Translations under genes and position numbers: made by a program
Assembly (NCBI GenBank): GCA_011391125.1
Contig: JAABRE010000021.1
Coordinates: forward strand, 1 to 64,000
From: Synechococcales cyanobacterium S06
GTDB taxonomy: Bacteria; Cyanobacteriota; Cyanobacteriia; Cyanobacteriales; JAABRE01
Length of the DNA stretch: 64,000 bases
Reading direction: 5' to 3'
Part shown: positions 27,333 through 37,424 of the stretch, one piece after another
Position numbering within the stretch: the first letter of the stretch is position 1
How the letters are laid out: the number at the start of each line of letters is the position of its first letter
The notes under the pieces: model-generated
Database searches by the model: none
Told to the model about the DNA's origin: nothing
The model's input: the letters and a program-made list of their open reading frames with translations, nothing else

Positions 27333-28430
27333 ATGAAAAAAATGTTAAAACCGATCGCAATTTCTCTATTGATTAGCTTATCTTTAAGTAGTTTACCAGT
27401 CAAAGCTGAACTAAAAGTTCCCCGAATTATTGCCCAAGCAAATAATAGTCAACAATTAAATAATTTATTACGTCAAGGAAAGCAATATGTGGATGCTGGC
27501 AATTATGCTCAAGCAATTAATAGTTATCAACAAGCGGCAAATATTGATCGACAAAATGCCAGAATTTTCTCAGGATTAGGTTATTTATACACACGTCAAG
27601 GTAACTTTATTGAAGCTGCTAAAAACTATCAACAAGCTGTGGCATTAGAACCAAATAATGGCGAATTTTATTACGCCTTGGCCTATAGTTTAGGGAATTC
27701 GGGCGATAATATTGGAGCAGCATCAGCTTATTATCGCGCAGCACAACTTGAGCCAAATAATGTTAATAATTATCTGGGTTTAGGGGCAGTATTATTGAGA
27801 GAAGGGGAATATAATGGCGCAATTCAAGCTTATCAAAAAGCCTTAAGTATTGATTCTAAGAATAAAGAAACTTACCAAATTTTGACTTCAGCTTTACTTA
27901 AAGAAAATCGAATTCAAGAAGCAATAATTTTCCTCGAAAAAGCGACACAAACCTATCCAAATGATGCCAATTTACGGTTACAATTAGCGGTAGCTCAGAT
28001 TAATCAAGGAGAGATAATAAAAGGAAGACAAAATTTAGAAGCAGCACAAAAATTAGAGCCAAATAATTTTATGATTCCCTTCAAAATTGGCAAATTATTA
28101 GAAAAACAAAGTGATTTTGATGGTGCATTATTAGCCTATCAAAGAGCAGCCCAAATTGCGCCTCAAGCCATGGAAGTTCAACAAGCAAAAGCGGAACTTT
28201 TTCTGAAAAAAAAGGACTATATTAATGCTATTATTGCCTATAAAGAAATAACCTCAAAACATACCACTGATGCTTTATCTTTTTACAATTTAGGTATAGC
28301 ATTAAAAGAAAGAAATCGGACAGATGAAGCAATTACCGCTTTAGAAGAAGCGCGAAGATTGTATCTTTTACAGAATAATCCAGAAGGAGTAAAAAATACG
28401 GAAAGCCTCTTACAAAAACTACAAAAATAA
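27333..28430 (+). CDS. Exported tetratricopeptide repeat protein
   Basis: 365 residues. A signal peptide is evident ([26 protein letters not shown]), with cleavage probable after VKA. About nine TPR units follow, recognisable from [41 protein letters not shown] and [20 protein letters not shown]. It should act as a protein-interaction scaffold in the periplasm or at the membrane. It starts 17 bp after recR and ends 8 bp before panB, so it probably shares their transcript. The partner is unknown. Confidence 0.88.
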   Translation: MKKMLKPIAISLLISLSLSSLPVKAELKVPRIIAQANNSQQLNNLLRQGKQYVDAGNYAQAINSYQQAANIDRQNARIFSGLGYLYTRQGNFIEAAKNYQQAVALEPNNGEFYYALAYSLGNSGDNIGAASAYYRAAQLEPNNVNNYLGLGAVLLREGEYNGAIQAYQKALSIDSKNKETYQILTSALLKENRIQEAIIFLEKATQTYPNDANLRLQLAVAQINQGEIIKGRQNLEAAQKLEPNNFMIPFKIGKLLEKQSDFDGALLAYQRAAQIAPQAMEVQQAKAELFLKKKDYINAIIAYKEITSKHTTDALSFYNLGIALKERNRTDEAITALEEARRLYLLQNNPEGVKNTESLLQKLQK

Positions 28431-28438
28431 TTATAATT

Positions 28439-29203
28439 ATGCCAATTACTACCCAACAATTAATTAAATGGAAACAAGAAAATCGCCCGATTATTAGTTT
28501 AACAGCTTGGGATTATCCCCTTGCCCAAATTTTAGATGAAGCTGGAATCGATATCATTTTAGTTGGTGATTCCTTGGCCATGGTGGCGTTGGGGTATCCT
28601 ACCACTCTCCCCGTCACTCTTGACCAAATGATCCATCATGCCGCTGCGGTTTGTCGAGGAGTTAAGCAAGCAATGGTGGTTTGTGACTTGCCTTTTTTAA
28701 GCTATCAGGAAAGTGTTGCTCAGGCGATCCATTCAGCAGGTAGGATTTTAAAAGAAACAGGCGCAAAAGCCGTCAAATTAGAGGGAGGCCATCCCATGAT
28801 GGTGGAGACAGTGCATAAATTAACAACTATTGGTATTCCGGTCATGGGTCATGTTGGTTTAACTCCCCAATCAGTCCTCAACCTTGGCTATAAACAACAA
28901 GGAAAAACGGATTCGGAAGCGGCACGAATTATAGAGGAAGCTGTCAACTTGTGGCAAGCGGGCGCATTTGCCATTGTTTTAGAGCATATTCCGGCTCAAT
29001 TAGCAACAGAAATTACCAAAAAAATAGCGATACCCACCATCGGAATTGGGGCAGGAAATGGCTGTGATGGCCAAGTTTTGGTAACGGCTGACTTATTAGG
29101 TTTAACTCAAAAACAGCCCCCTTTTGCTAAAGCCTACCTTAATTTGCGTCAATTAATTACTACAGCAGTACAAGAATTTGCTGCGGATGTTAGAAATGGT
29201 TAA
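28439..29203 (+). CDS. panB: 3-methyl-2-oxobutanoate hydroxymethyltransferase
   Basis: 254 residues. PanB signatures: [30 protein letters not shown] with the Mg-binding aspartate, [15 protein letters not shown], and the catalytic glutamate region [37 protein letters not shown]. It transfers a hydroxymethyl group from methylene-tetrahydrofolate to 2-oxoisovalerate, the first step of pantothenate synthesis. It is 8 bp after the TPR gene. No panC lies nearby. Confidence 0.96.
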   Translation: MPITTQQLIKWKQENRPIISLTAWDYPLAQILDEAGIDIILVGDSLAMVALGYPTTLPVTLDQMIHHAAAVCRGVKQAMVVCDLPFLSYQESVAQAIHSAGRILKETGAKAVKLEGGHPMMVETVHKLTTIGIPVMGHVGLTPQSVLNLGYKQQGKTDSEAARIIEEAVNLWQAGAFAIVLEHIPAQLATEITKKIAIPTIGIGAGNGCDGQVLVTADLLGLTQKQPPFAKAYLNLRQLITTAVQEFAADVRNG

Positions 29204-29303
29204 TATTTATTAGTAGGGTGCGTCAAAGAAAAAATGATTAATTTAATTATTAATTTTAAAAGGTGACGCTCTAGATAAGAGAATTAAATTTAAGAGGTGA
29301 AAA

Positions 29304-29504
29304 ATGTTTGTTGTTCAATATTCTAACAATTGTTTAATCGGTAGTTCAAAATATCTCGAAGATATTGAGATATTAAAGGAACAATATCCACAATTAACTT
29401 ATTTTCAGGTAGAAACCGGCCTAGAAAATTATGTTTTTTCTATTCCGATAACTGACGCACAATTGCTAAAAATTGCCAAGTCTAATCCCCTTTTACTTAT
29501 GTAA
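29304..29504 (+). CDS. Small hypothetical protein, 66 aa
   Basis: I do not recognise this protein. It is preceded by AAGAGGTG at good spacing, starts MFVVQYSNNCLIG and has a mixed alpha/beta composition with no membrane segment or motif. It lies between panB and aroK on the same strand. Normal composition and the ribosome site make it likely to be translated. Its end overlaps only the unlikely N-terminal extension of the aroK ORF. Confidence 0.6.
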   Translation: MFVVQYSNNCLIGSSKYLEDIEILKEQYPQLTYFQVETGLENYVFSIPITDAQLLKIAKSNPLLLM

Positions 29505-29580
29505 TTTTAGCTTTTTGTCCAAATGCTTTTTTGTCTATTCTTATGATGTTTCAATAGTTTTTTCTCAAAATCAATCCATT

Positions 29581-30132
29581 ATGAATAATTTATTAAAAGG
29601 CCTTAATATTTATTTAATTGGCCTAATGGGAACGGGTAAAAGTACCGTGGGAAAAGTGATTGCTCACGAGTTAGGTTATCGCTTTTTTGATACGGATATT
29701 TTAATCGAAAAAGTAGCACAGAAAACGATTAATGAAATTTTTGCCACCCAAGGTGAAGAGTATTTTCGCGATTTAGAAACCAAGGTTTTAGATCAAGTTT
29801 CCCTTTGTACCAAAAGTGCGATCGCCACTGGCGGTGGTATAATTTTAAAACGGCAAAATTGGAGTTATTTGCGTAACGGTTTAATCGTCTGGTTAGACGT
29901 GCCAATTCCGGTAATTGTACAACGTTTAAAAGAGGATAATACAAGGCCATTATTACAGGAAACTGACATAAAAGATAAGTTAAAATTACTCTTAGAAAAC
30001 CGTCAAAACCTATATAATCAAGCAGATTTACACATTAAAATAAGTGAAACTGATACCACTGAACAAATAGCGCAAGAAATAATAAATCTGATACCCACCG
30101 TATTAAAAGAAGATTCCATCATTAATGAATGA
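29581..30132 (+). CDS. aroK: Shikimate kinase
   Basis: 183 residues from ATG 29581 (MNNLLKGLNIYLIG); the track's start at 29473 adds 36 residues that family members lack. The Walker A motif is GLMGTGKSTVGK, shikimate-binding residues are in FFDTDILIE and YFRDLE, the Walker B-like stretch is AIATGGGIIL, and the lid arginine is in EDNTRPLL. It phosphorylates shikimate in aromatic amino acid synthesis. Convergent with rne, with a strong two-way terminator between. Confidence 0.95.
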   Translation: MNNLLKGLNIYLIGLMGTGKSTVGKVIAHELGYRFFDTDILIEKVAQKTINEIFATQGEEYFRDLETKVLDQVSLCTKSAIATGGGIILKRQNWSYLRNGLIVWLDVPIPVIVQRLKEDNTRPLLQETDIKDKLKLLLENRQNLYNQADLHIKISETDTTEQIAQEIINLIPTVLKEDSIINE

Positions 30133-30232
30133 CAAATTTGAGCCGATTTACGACCCTTACAAGGGAAAATCATTGCTTAATCTGATGATTTTATTTAACT
30201 TAATTTATTTAATGATTAAAGGATAATCTAAT

Positions 30233-30268
30233 AACTGGAGCAGGGAATTTAGGTTCTCTGCTCCAGTT
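30233..30268. terminator. Bidirectional terminator between aroK and rne
   Basis: AACTGGAGCAG pairs with CTGCTCCAGTT, extended by GAA/TTC inside, giving a 14-bp stem with one mismatch. It lies midway between two convergent genes, the best hairpin in this part of the window. Confidence 0.75.
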
Positions 30269-30283
30269 AGAAATCAAGATAAT

Positions 30284-32278
30284 TTATTCAGTTAAATTAG
30301 CAGAAGATCGGCGACGACGACGACGAATAATAGGTGGTTCTTCGTCCTCATTACTATCAGAATCATCTTCAGCTAAAAGAAGTTCAGTTAAGGAAAATTC
30401 GGGTTGAAAATCCAGTTCCGATTGACTGATTAATGGGGCAGGAATTTCCGGTTCAATAACAGGTGAAGGGGGAATTTCTGTCACCAGGGGAGTCGTAATT
30501 TCCGGTTCATTAATAGTAGGTAAAGCCGTTTCTTTGCTAACAGAAATACGGACTAATTCTGGGGCAATTTCACCAGGAGACTTAACCGAAACAATGACAT
30601 TTTTAGGAGCGGAAAATTCTCGACCTAAACGTACTAAAGGAGACACACCCATTAAAGCATAAACATCCTTTTCTAGCTCCGACATTTCCACTTCCACCAC
30701 TTCTAAATTTGGAACTTCGCGTTTGGGAGTTCGAGGAGCAATTCTTTCTTTCAACTCTGGAGTCGTAGTCAACTCCGTGGGCGCAATGACCTCGCGAGTA
30801 GGAGCGACGGTGGCTACTTTTTCGAGTTCCTCATCTTTAAGATTAATACGGCGACGGCGACGACGGACTCCATTTAACCCACCTTGTTCATGGTAATTGG
30901 GATGGTTTAAAAGGTCTAATTCTCCTTCAGTACCATCATCAAAGGAATCATCAAAGGAAAAATCAACGTCAGGGACAATGGTTTCCAAGGGTTTTGAACC
31001 TAAAGAAACCGGAGCAGGTAACTCTAAAGCTTGTAATTGAGCCTCTCCGGGTAAATGAACCAAATGACCAACGCCGCCGCAAGTGGGACAAGTTTTTCCG
31101 AATAATTCATAAAGATTTTGCCCTTGACGTTTGCGGGTTAATTCCACCAAGCCTAACTCAGAAAGTTGAGCAATTTGTGGTCTTGCTTTATCCGCTCTCA
31201 GGGTTTTGTTAAAATGTTCAAGCAAAGTAAGTTGATCGCGACGGGAATCCATGTCAATGAAGTCAATGATAATCACCCCACCAATATTGCGCAATCTTAA
31301 CTGACGAGCAATTTCCGTGGCTGCTTCACTATTAGTCCACAGTACAGTTTCCCGGGAGGTGGCTGAACGAGTAAACGAACCGGAGTTAACATCAATTACC
31401 GTCAACGCTTCCGTGGGTTCAATGATAATATAACCACCAGAAGGTAATTCCACCCGTGGTTTGAGCGCTTCTCGAATCGCAGCATTAACCCTGAAATATT
31501 CTAAAATCGGTTGACGTTCTTTGTGATGATCAATTAATACGCCTTCCGGAGGACGACCCGCACCCCAATTCATCAATTGTTGTTTAACTCGTTTAACACT
31601 GTGGGGTGAATCGACCACAATGCGGTTAACTTCAGCGCTGTACATATCCCGCAACACACGCTGAATAAAGTCGTCATCTCGGTTAAGTAAAGCTGGCGCT
31701 CGGTTGGCTTGTGCTTCTTCATGAATGGATTCCCATTGTCTTTGCAGATTTTCCAGATCCTCGATAATCGCTTCTTCTGCTTTTCCGTCAGCTTCCGTCC
31801 GTACTAATAATCCCATCCCTGCTGGCTTGATCAGAATAGCTAAAGCCCGTAAGCGACTGCGTTCATTTTCATCTTGGATGCGACGGGATAAGTTGACTCC
31901 TCTGCCATGGGGCATTAAAACCAAATAACGACCAGGTAAACTAATATTACCCGTTAATCGGGGTCCTTTGTTCCCCGTTGGTTCTTTCATGACTTGAACC
32001 AAGACTTTCTGTTGGGGTACTAATAATTCTGTAATGGCTGCGGCACTTTTTTTCAGACGTAAAGGGCCTAAATCTGTCACATGAATAAAACCGTTACGCT
32101 CCGCATCACCGATATTAACGAAGGCCGCATCAATACCTTGAATTACATTCTCAACGACACCTAAATAAATATCACTCACCTGTTGGTTGCCTGTTGCAAC
32201 CACTAATTCTTGAATTTGGTCTTCCCAAAAAACCGCCGCTATGTGATGTTGTTCAGCAATAATAATTTGTTTTGGCAT
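30284..32278 (-). CDS. rne: Ribonuclease E
   Basis: 664 residues. The S1/5'-sensor part is followed by the catalytic DNase I-like domain with IDVNSGSFTRS and IIIDFIDMDSRRDQ, which hold the Mg aspartates. The zinc-link is KTCPTCGGVGH (near 405). The C-terminal half is disordered and shorter than in E. coli, and contains two arginine runs. The second, RRRRRRSSA near the end, is the nonapeptide known from cyanobacterial RNase E to bind PNPase. The enzyme starts most mRNA decay. A 375-bp upstream gap suits a long 5' leader, the known site of RNase E self-regulation in other cyanobacteria. Confidence 0.97.
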   Translation of the reverse strand: MPKQIIIAEQHHIAAVFWEDQIQELVVATGNQQVSDIYLGVVENVIQGIDAAFVNIGDAERNGFIHVTDLGPLRLKKSAAAITELLVPQQKVLVQVMKEPTGNKGPRLTGNISLPGRYLVLMPHGRGVNLSRRIQDENERSRLRALAILIKPAGMGLLVRTEADGKAEEAIIEDLENLQRQWESIHEEAQANRAPALLNRDDDFIQRVLRDMYSAEVNRIVVDSPHSVKRVKQQLMNWGAGRPPEGVLIDHHKERQPILEYFRVNAAIREALKPRVELPSGGYIIIEPTEALTVIDVNSGSFTRSATSRETVLWTNSEAATEIARQLRLRNIGGVIIIDFIDMDSRRDQLTLLEHFNKTLRADKARPQIAQLSELGLVELTRKRQGQNLYELFGKTCPTCGGVGHLVHLPGEAQLQALELPAPVSLGSKPLETIVPDVDFSFDDSFDDGTEGELDLLNHPNYHEQGGLNGVRRRRRRINLKDEELEKVATVAPTREVIAPTELTTTPELKERIAPRTPKREVPNLEVVEVEMSELEKDVYALMGVSPLVRLGREFSAPKNVIVSVKSPGEIAPELVRISVSKETALPTINEPEITTPLVTEIPPSPVIEPEIPAPLISQSELDFQPEFSLTELLLAEDDSDSNEDEEPPIIRRRRRRSSANLTE

Positions 32279-32653
32279 TAATTAATGTTCCTCTTTTTGT
32301 GCCAGTTTAAAAATTCTTTGTTGTTCGTCGATTTCCGTAAAATTTTTCCTAGTTCTCTTGTAGGGGTATTCTACCTAGTCAAGATTAATGGGCTCACTGT
32401 TTCTAAGGGAATCTCCCTAGCTGTGTTGAGTTTTGTTCTGTCTTAGAAAGGTACGGTTAGCAAAGAAAAAATACTTCTTTTACTAACAAAAGTCCTTCGA
32501 CAAATGATCCAAACTGATGTTTTGCAAACAGTTTTTGCCGAGCTTTGTCTTATTGTTTTAGGGTAGCAGGCAAAATACTTGTCACCCAAAATTGGCAAGA
32601 AATACTTAAGAATTTACTTTAATCTCACTATAACCTTAATTGTCTCCTTGTGA
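32279..32653 (-). promoter_or_regulatory. Probable promoter and long 5' leader of rne
   Basis: 375 bp with no reading frame, between iscS and rne on the same strand. On the rne-sense strand it has A/U-rich stretches of the kind RNase E cuts. Autoregulation through the leader is established for other cyanobacteria; here it is inferred from position and length only. Confidence 0.45.
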
Positions 32654-33814
32654 TCAAAAAACTTGAGACTTTCGTAAGGTTTTTACCGTTTTAATGATTG
32701 CTTGACCTACTTCCTCCATTTCGGCCATGGTGTTAAACCTTCCGATTCCCACTCTTAATGAGGCATAAGCCAATTTGTCCGCTCTCCCCAAGGCCGTTAA
32801 AACATGGGATGGAGCCACATTGGTGGAGGAACAAGCCGATCCCGAAGCTAAGGCTACCACGGAACGTAACCCCAATAACAGGGCATTGCCATCCACTCCT
32901 TCTATACTTACGTTCAAATTCCCCGCTAATCCCTCGGTAGGATGCCCATTTAGGTGGATTCCCTCTATTTTACCGCAAATTTGCCATAATCTGTCTTTTA
33001 AGCCCTTTATGCGCTCATTTTCTGCGGGTTGTTCTTCTAAAGCAATGGCGATCGCCTGACCAAAACCGACAATTTGCGGTGTACATAGTGTACCCGATCG
33101 CCTCCCTTGTTCTTGGCCGCCTCCTTGAATTTGGGGCGCTAATTTAACTTTGTTGGGGCTCCGACGTACGTATAAAGCACCGATTCCCTTTGGTCCATAT
33201 ACTTTGTGGGCTGTTAAGGACATTAAATCAATGTTCATAGCTTGAACATCTAAGGGAATTTTGCCGATCGCCTGGGCGGCATCGGTGTGAAATAAGACGT
33301 TATATTGCTTACAGATTGCGCCAATTTGGGCGATGGGTTGCAAAACTCCAATTTCATTATTAGCAGCCATCACCGATACTAAAATGGTATCAGGGCGAAT
33401 ACTTTTTTCTAGCAGTGCTAAATCAATTAGACCATCACTTTGAACGGGTAAATAGGTAACTTCAAAACCTAATGTTTCTAAATATTTACAAGGGTCCAAA
33501 ACCGCTTTATGCTCAGTTTGTACCGTAATAAGATGTCTCCCTTTGCTAAAATAGGCTTCAGCTACCCCTTTAATGGCTAAATTATTCGCTTCCGTAGCTC
33601 CGGAGGTGAAAACAAGCTCATTCGGTGTACTATTGATAGCATGGGCGATGGTTTCCCGGGCTTTGCTGACTGCGGCTTCTGCTTCCCAACCGTAAACATG
33701 ACCAATACTTGACGGATTGCCAAAATGCTCCCGAAAGTACGGTAACATGGCATCTAATACCCTCTGATCCATCGGTGTGGTAGCATGATTATCTAAATAA
33801 ATAGGTAAGTTCAT
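32654..33814 (-). CDS. iscS: Cysteine desulfurase (IscS/NifS type)
   Basis: 386 residues. It begins IYLDNHATTPMD, has FTSGATEANN, the histidine stacking on the cofactor in TEHKAVLD, the PLP lysine in LTAHKVYGPKGIGALYV and the active-site cysteine loop ALASGSACSS. These assign it to the group I desulfurases that supply sulfur for iron-sulfur clusters and thio-modified tRNA. No iscU or iscR is adjacent, as usual in cyanobacteria. The symbol follows the IscS-like loop length. Confidence 0.93.
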   Translation of the reverse strand: MNLPIYLDNHATTPMDQRVLDAMLPYFREHFGNPSSIGHVYGWEAEAAVSKARETIAHAINSTPNELVFTSGATEANNLAIKGVAEAYFSKGRHLITVQTEHKAVLDPCKYLETLGFEVTYLPVQSDGLIDLALLEKSIRPDTILVSVMAANNEIGVLQPIAQIGAICKQYNVLFHTDAAQAIGKIPLDVQAMNIDLMSLTAHKVYGPKGIGALYVRRSPNKVKLAPQIQGGGQEQGRRSGTLCTPQIVGFGQAIAIALEEQPAENERIKGLKDRLWQICGKIEGIHLNGHPTEGLAGNLNVSIEGVDGNALLLGLRSVVALASGSACSSTNVAPSHVLTALGRADKLAYASLRVGIGRFNTMAEMEEVGQAIIKTVKTLRKSQVF

Positions 33815-33845
33815 CGAAATTAATAATTAAAAAAATATCGTTAAG

Positions 33846-33903
33846 TTGTAATTGGTTACTTATTAATTGTAGATTGTTAATTGTAAATTGTTAATTGTTA
33901 TTT
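33846..33903. repeat. Degenerate heptad repeats (AATTGTT/AATTGTA)
   Basis: Five or more units of TAATTGT with variants fill the gap between the divergent iscS and choice-of-anchor-L genes. Any promoters for both genes must sit in or next to this tract. Confidence 0.55.
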
Positions 33904-33907
33904 ATAT

Positions 33908-35791
33908 ATGGCTTTAATTACTCAGGATAGAACCGTTTTAACGGCTCAAGAAATTGTTGACATTCTCTTAGGAACTGGTGTCACTGTTAGCAATATTAGC
34001 ATTACTGGTGATCTCAGGGCGATCGGTTCTTTTGTTGATGAAACAAGAGACAGTATTGGTATTTCGGAAGGGGTGATCCTTTCTTCTGGAAATATAGCAG
34101 ATGCTACGGGTCCAAATACCGAAGATGGTAAAACCTCGAGTTTTGGTACACCAGGAGATGCAGACTTAAACGCACTTTTGCCCTCGGGACAAACTACCAA
34201 TGATGCTGTTGTCCTCGAATTTGATTTCATTCCCAATAATGAGCAATTCCTCTTTGAATATGTATTCGCTTCTGAGGAATATAATGAATTTGCGGGTAGT
34301 TCTTTTAATGATATTTTCGCCTTTTTCTTAAATGGGGAAAATATTGCTTTAATTCCGGGGACAAATACTCCAGTTTCCATTAATAATATTAACGCTACTA
34401 ATAATAGTGCCTTTTTCCTAAATAATGATTTTGGTGATCTGACTGCCCCTTATCCTTATAATACGCAATTTGACGGTTTCACTACCACTTTTGCAGCTTC
34501 TGCTTTAGTTACCCCCAATCAAAAACAGCGTTTGAAAATCACGATCGCCGATACTAGTGATAGTATTTTAGACTCGGCCGTATTTTTAAAACAGGGTAGT
34601 TTATCCACCTTGGGACAAATTGATGACGCTATTATTGTTAATAATGGTCGAGATATTTTTACGGTTGAAAGTCTTTCTGATACGGCCGGTTTTGCTAATT
34701 TAGAATTAACTTTAAAGTCCACTAATAGTGGTCAAATTAATGAAATTGGTATCTTTAAAGTAGATGATGATCAGGGTACTATTAATGGTATTAAACCAGG
34801 TCAAGATGGTTATGATCAATTAGCTTTAACTGGTTCTCAAAGTCGGGTTATTTTTACTGGACTTCCTGAACAAATGGGAACTAATACCACCCGTAATTTG
34901 AAAAATTTTAATGTGGGTGATAAGTTCGCTTTTTACATGATTACTAATGGTACAACAGATGAGGTTTTATACGATGAACTGTTAACACAACCTACTGTTA
35001 ATACTAATAATTTATTTACTCCCGAAGGCGATCGTGTTGAATCTATTTCTAAACCAGCTAATCCTTTTTCCCCCGGATTAAATGTCTTTTTTAGTTTTGC
35101 TAACCAAAATACCGACGGCCAAGATCATCTTAATGTTAGTCAAAATAATGACACTTTCCAATTATCTTGGGAAGAAGAATTAAATGGCAGTAATCCCGAT
35201 TTTAATGACTTAATTTTTGATCTCAAAGTCACAAATGGAGAAGCTCCCCAAGGTATTAGACAACAAGGATCAATTCAAAGGGAACTCATTGATTTAAGTG
35301 CCTTTTCTGATAACCCAAATTTAAACGCAACTTTTGAGGTTAAAAGTGAGGCTGCTTTTAATAATACCGTCGGATTATATCAGATTGAAAATGCTCAAGG
35401 AACTGTGGTTGATCCCCTAACTGGAGGTACTTTAATTCCTAGTGATACAGGTTATGCTGAAGCTGCTTTAAGAAATCGAGTAGTTAGTTTCGATCGCAAT
35501 GGCAATGTCATTGAAGGTACAAATAATATTAACGATATTATCAGTAATAACGGTTTAGTGGCACCATTTATTATTTCTAATGGTACATTCTCTGAATGGT
35601 TAAATGATAATTCCAATAATACAATTTTTGGTGAAAAAGCTATTGCTTACTTCCCCTTTATTGATGCTAATCCTGACAAAGGAGATCACGTTGTTTTACT
35701 TGGTAATAATACCTTTGGTTTTGAAGATTTACCCGGTGGAAATAGCGATTTTGATTACGATGACATGACCTTACAAGTTAACTTGTTTTAA
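33908..35791 (+). CDS. Choice-of-anchor L protein with two DUF4114 domains
   Basis: 627 residues. The N-terminal 230 residues match the choice-of-anchor L domain (SEGVILSSGNIADATGPN, FEYVFASEEYNEFAGSSFNDIFAFFLNG). Two DUF4114 domains follow, each ending in an aspartate-rich calcium-type motif: NPDFNDLIFDLKV and NSDFDYDDMTLQV. Such proteins are surface-exposed or secreted in cyanobacteria. No N-terminal signal peptide and no PEP-CTERM or other sorting tail is visible, so export by a type I route or no export at all are both open. Function unknown; possibly adhesive. Confidence 0.85.
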   Translation: MALITQDRTVLTAQEIVDILLGTGVTVSNISITGDLRAIGSFVDETRDSIGISEGVILSSGNIADATGPNTEDGKTSSFGTPGDADLNALLPSGQTTNDAVVLEFDFIPNNEQFLFEYVFASEEYNEFAGSSFNDIFAFFLNGENIALIPGTNTPVSINNINATNNSAFFLNNDFGDLTAPYPYNTQFDGFTTTFAASALVTPNQKQRLKITIADTSDSILDSAVFLKQGSLSTLGQIDDAIIVNNGRDIFTVESLSDTAGFANLELTLKSTNSGQINEIGIFKVDDDQGTINGIKPGQDGYDQLALTGSQSRVIFTGLPEQMGTNTTRNLKNFNVGDKFAFYMITNGTTDEVLYDELLTQPTVNTNNLFTPEGDRVESISKPANPFSPGLNVFFSFANQNTDGQDHLNVSQNNDTFQLSWEEELNGSNPDFNDLIFDLKVTNGEAPQGIRQQGSIQRELIDLSAFSDNPNLNATFEVKSEAAFNNTVGLYQIENAQGTVVDPLTGGTLIPSDTGYAEAALRNRVVSFDRNGNVIEGTNNINDIISNNGLVAPFIISNGTFSEWLNDNSNNTIFGEKAIAYFPFIDANPDKGDHVVLLGNNTFGFEDLPGGNSDFDYDDMTLQVNLF

Positions 35792-35801
35792 AGTTCATCT
35801 T

Positions 35802-35827
35802 ACCACGAGCGAACGGCCGTTCGTGGT
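35802..35827. terminator. Palindrome between convergent genes (variant of the GGCC-centred family)
   Basis: ACCACGA and TCGTGGT flank a centre holding CGAACGGCCGTTCG, itself a perfect 14-bp palindrome. It shares the AACGGCCGTT core with the GTAGGGGT family but not its arms. Its place between two convergent genes suits a terminator. Confidence 0.6.
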
Positions 35828-35845
35828 GCAGTAACAAAAAACCAA

Positions 35846-36367
35846 CTATTGACAATTGTCATCACTTGTGGTATAGAGATAACCAAAAATAGTTTTAACA
35901 ATAATACATTTTTTAAAAGCCGGTGAATCATTTTGAAAAGCAAAAATGATTTTTTCATTGGTTTTAAGCTGACTTTCTGGGTGAATTTTACCCTGATAAT
36001 CAAAAATAATCTTGCTACCCTCCGTTAAGACTAAGTTAAATTTATCCGTATCTTTAGCCAAATCTTGCCAAGAAGGAGAATTGGGGATAGTGTTTACACT
36101 CGTTTGTTTAGGGTAAACTTTATATTGGGGTATTAACCCATCTTGTTGTAAAGCCACGGTATAAGCTGAACTTTCTTTCATTGCCTTTTGTTGAGCATTA
36201 ATCAAAACACCGTATAATTGTTCATTAGTCTCATTAAGTCTCTGATTGGCAAGATAACCAAAAAAGTTAGGTGTACCCATAGCTGCAAAAATGCCGATTA
36301 CGAAAGTAACCACAATTACCTCAGTTAAAGTAAAACCTTGATTTGTAATTTGCTTAAATTTGTTCAT
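35846..36367 (-). CDS. Pseudopilin of the hps operon (HpsD/GspH-like)
   Basis: 173 residues. The prepilin cleavage site and hydrophobic helix are at the N-terminus: NQGFTLTEVIVVTFVIGIFAA, with Glu at position +5 after the glycine. The remainder is a small globular pilin head ending with cysteines (KKCIIV, DDNC). It is the last gene of a four-gene operon; HpsD is the expected name by position, but I leave the symbol blank. PilD would cleave it and it would join a pilus-like fibre or tip complex. Confidence 0.8.
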   Translation of the reverse strand: MNKFKQITNQGFTLTEVIVVTFVIGIFAAMGTPNFFGYLANQRLNETNEQLYGVLINAQQKAMKESSAYTVALQQDGLIPQYKVYPKQTSVNTIPNSPSWQDLAKDTDKFNLVLTEGSKIIFDYQGKIHPESQLKTNEKIIFAFQNDSPAFKKCIIVKTIFGYLYTTSDDNCQ

Positions 36368-36399
36368 AATATAAACAGAGGGAGTAAAAAATAAAATAG

Positions 36400-37389
36400 C
36401 TAATCTCCTGATTGTTTTTGAATAACTCCCTTAGTCATTACCTGAGTTTCTAGGGGAATTAAAGAGTCTGTAGTTTGATAACCAGTTTGACCTTTAGCAT
36501 TACCCGTCAAGAAGATTTTTACATCTTGATAACTGTCGGGAGTTGAATTGCTATCCTGATCTACAAAACTCACACAAGCAAAAAATCCCCGACTATAATC
36601 ATCATCATCAGCTGAATCATAAGTAGGACTGGGATAAATGTTCTCATCAGGGTTAACAATACAATCAGGAAGAGAAGGCAAACTAGAAGGGTCATTGCTA
36701 TAAACAAAATCGACTAAAGGTTCAGTTTGGCTGGCTAAAGAACCCAGAGCTTGTTGATTTGTGCCATCAAAAAAAGGCCAGTCACCGAAACTCGTTTCTC
36801 GACGAGGATCAGCATAACCGGGGTTTTTTGTCAAGCTATTGGTATTACTATATTTGCGTAATTCATAACGTTCAAGTCGGGATTGGCCTTTCCAAGATTT
36901 AGGATCAGAATCATCGGTGGATTGTAAATAAACAACTAAAGTATAAGTATTACGTTCAATTTTTAAACTATTACATTCCTCTTTTAAATCTTCATCGGCA
37001 AAACTAGCACAATCATTAGGAAGATTACCGGTGTTATCATAGGGAACAGATTCGATTTTCCAGAAAGCTAAAACCGGTTTTTTAGTATTAGGAAAAGATG
37101 GTAAATAGGGAATTATTTTATTATCTAATTGTTCACCCTTATAAATATAAACCGCTTCCCGTAATTCTTCTGCGATATAATTTAAGGCCGTTTTCATCTG
37201 TTGCTGACTTTTGCTACGAGCAACTTCTTTTTGGGAATCACTAATAACGTTAGTTGTCAAGGACAAAATACTACCACTAACGATAAGTCCTATAAAAGCG
37301 GCCAATAGTAACTCAGGTAAAGTAAAGCCACTTTGATGATATTTTTGGGTGTAAATTTTTCGGGTTTTTACTAACATATTGAGTCCCAT
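36400..37389 (-). CDS. hpsC: HpsC-like pseudopilin (PilW type)
   Basis: 329 residues. The class III prepilin N-terminus is HQSGFTLPELLLAAFIGLIVSGSILSL with Glu at +5. The large C-terminal head is PilW-like in length and carries several cysteines (CASFADEDLKEECNS). The start may be the internal M5 (MLVKTRK). It lies 35 bp after hpsB. Minor pilins of this kind assemble with HpsA, HpsB and HpsD and are needed for polysaccharide export and motility in Nostoc and for motility in Synechocystis. Assignment is by order, size and N-terminal type. Confidence 0.75.
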   Translation of the reverse strand: MGLNMLVKTRKIYTQKYHQSGFTLPELLLAAFIGLIVSGSILSLTTNVISDSQKEVARSKSQQQMKTALNYIAEELREAVYIYKGEQLDNKIIPYLPSFPNTKKPVLAFWKIESVPYDNTGNLPNDCASFADEDLKEECNSLKIERNTYTLVVYLQSTDDSDPKSWKGQSRLERYELRKYSNTNSLTKNPGYADPRRETSFGDWPFFDGTNQQALGSLASQTEPLVDFVYSNDPSSLPSLPDCIVNPDENIYPSPTYDSADDDDYSRGFFACVSFVDQDSNSTPDSYQDVKIFLTGNAKGQTGYQTTDSLIPLETQVMTKGVIQKQSGD

Positions 37390-37424
37390 AAATTAAGGTT
37401 AAAAAAGATTTTTCAGTGGTAAAT

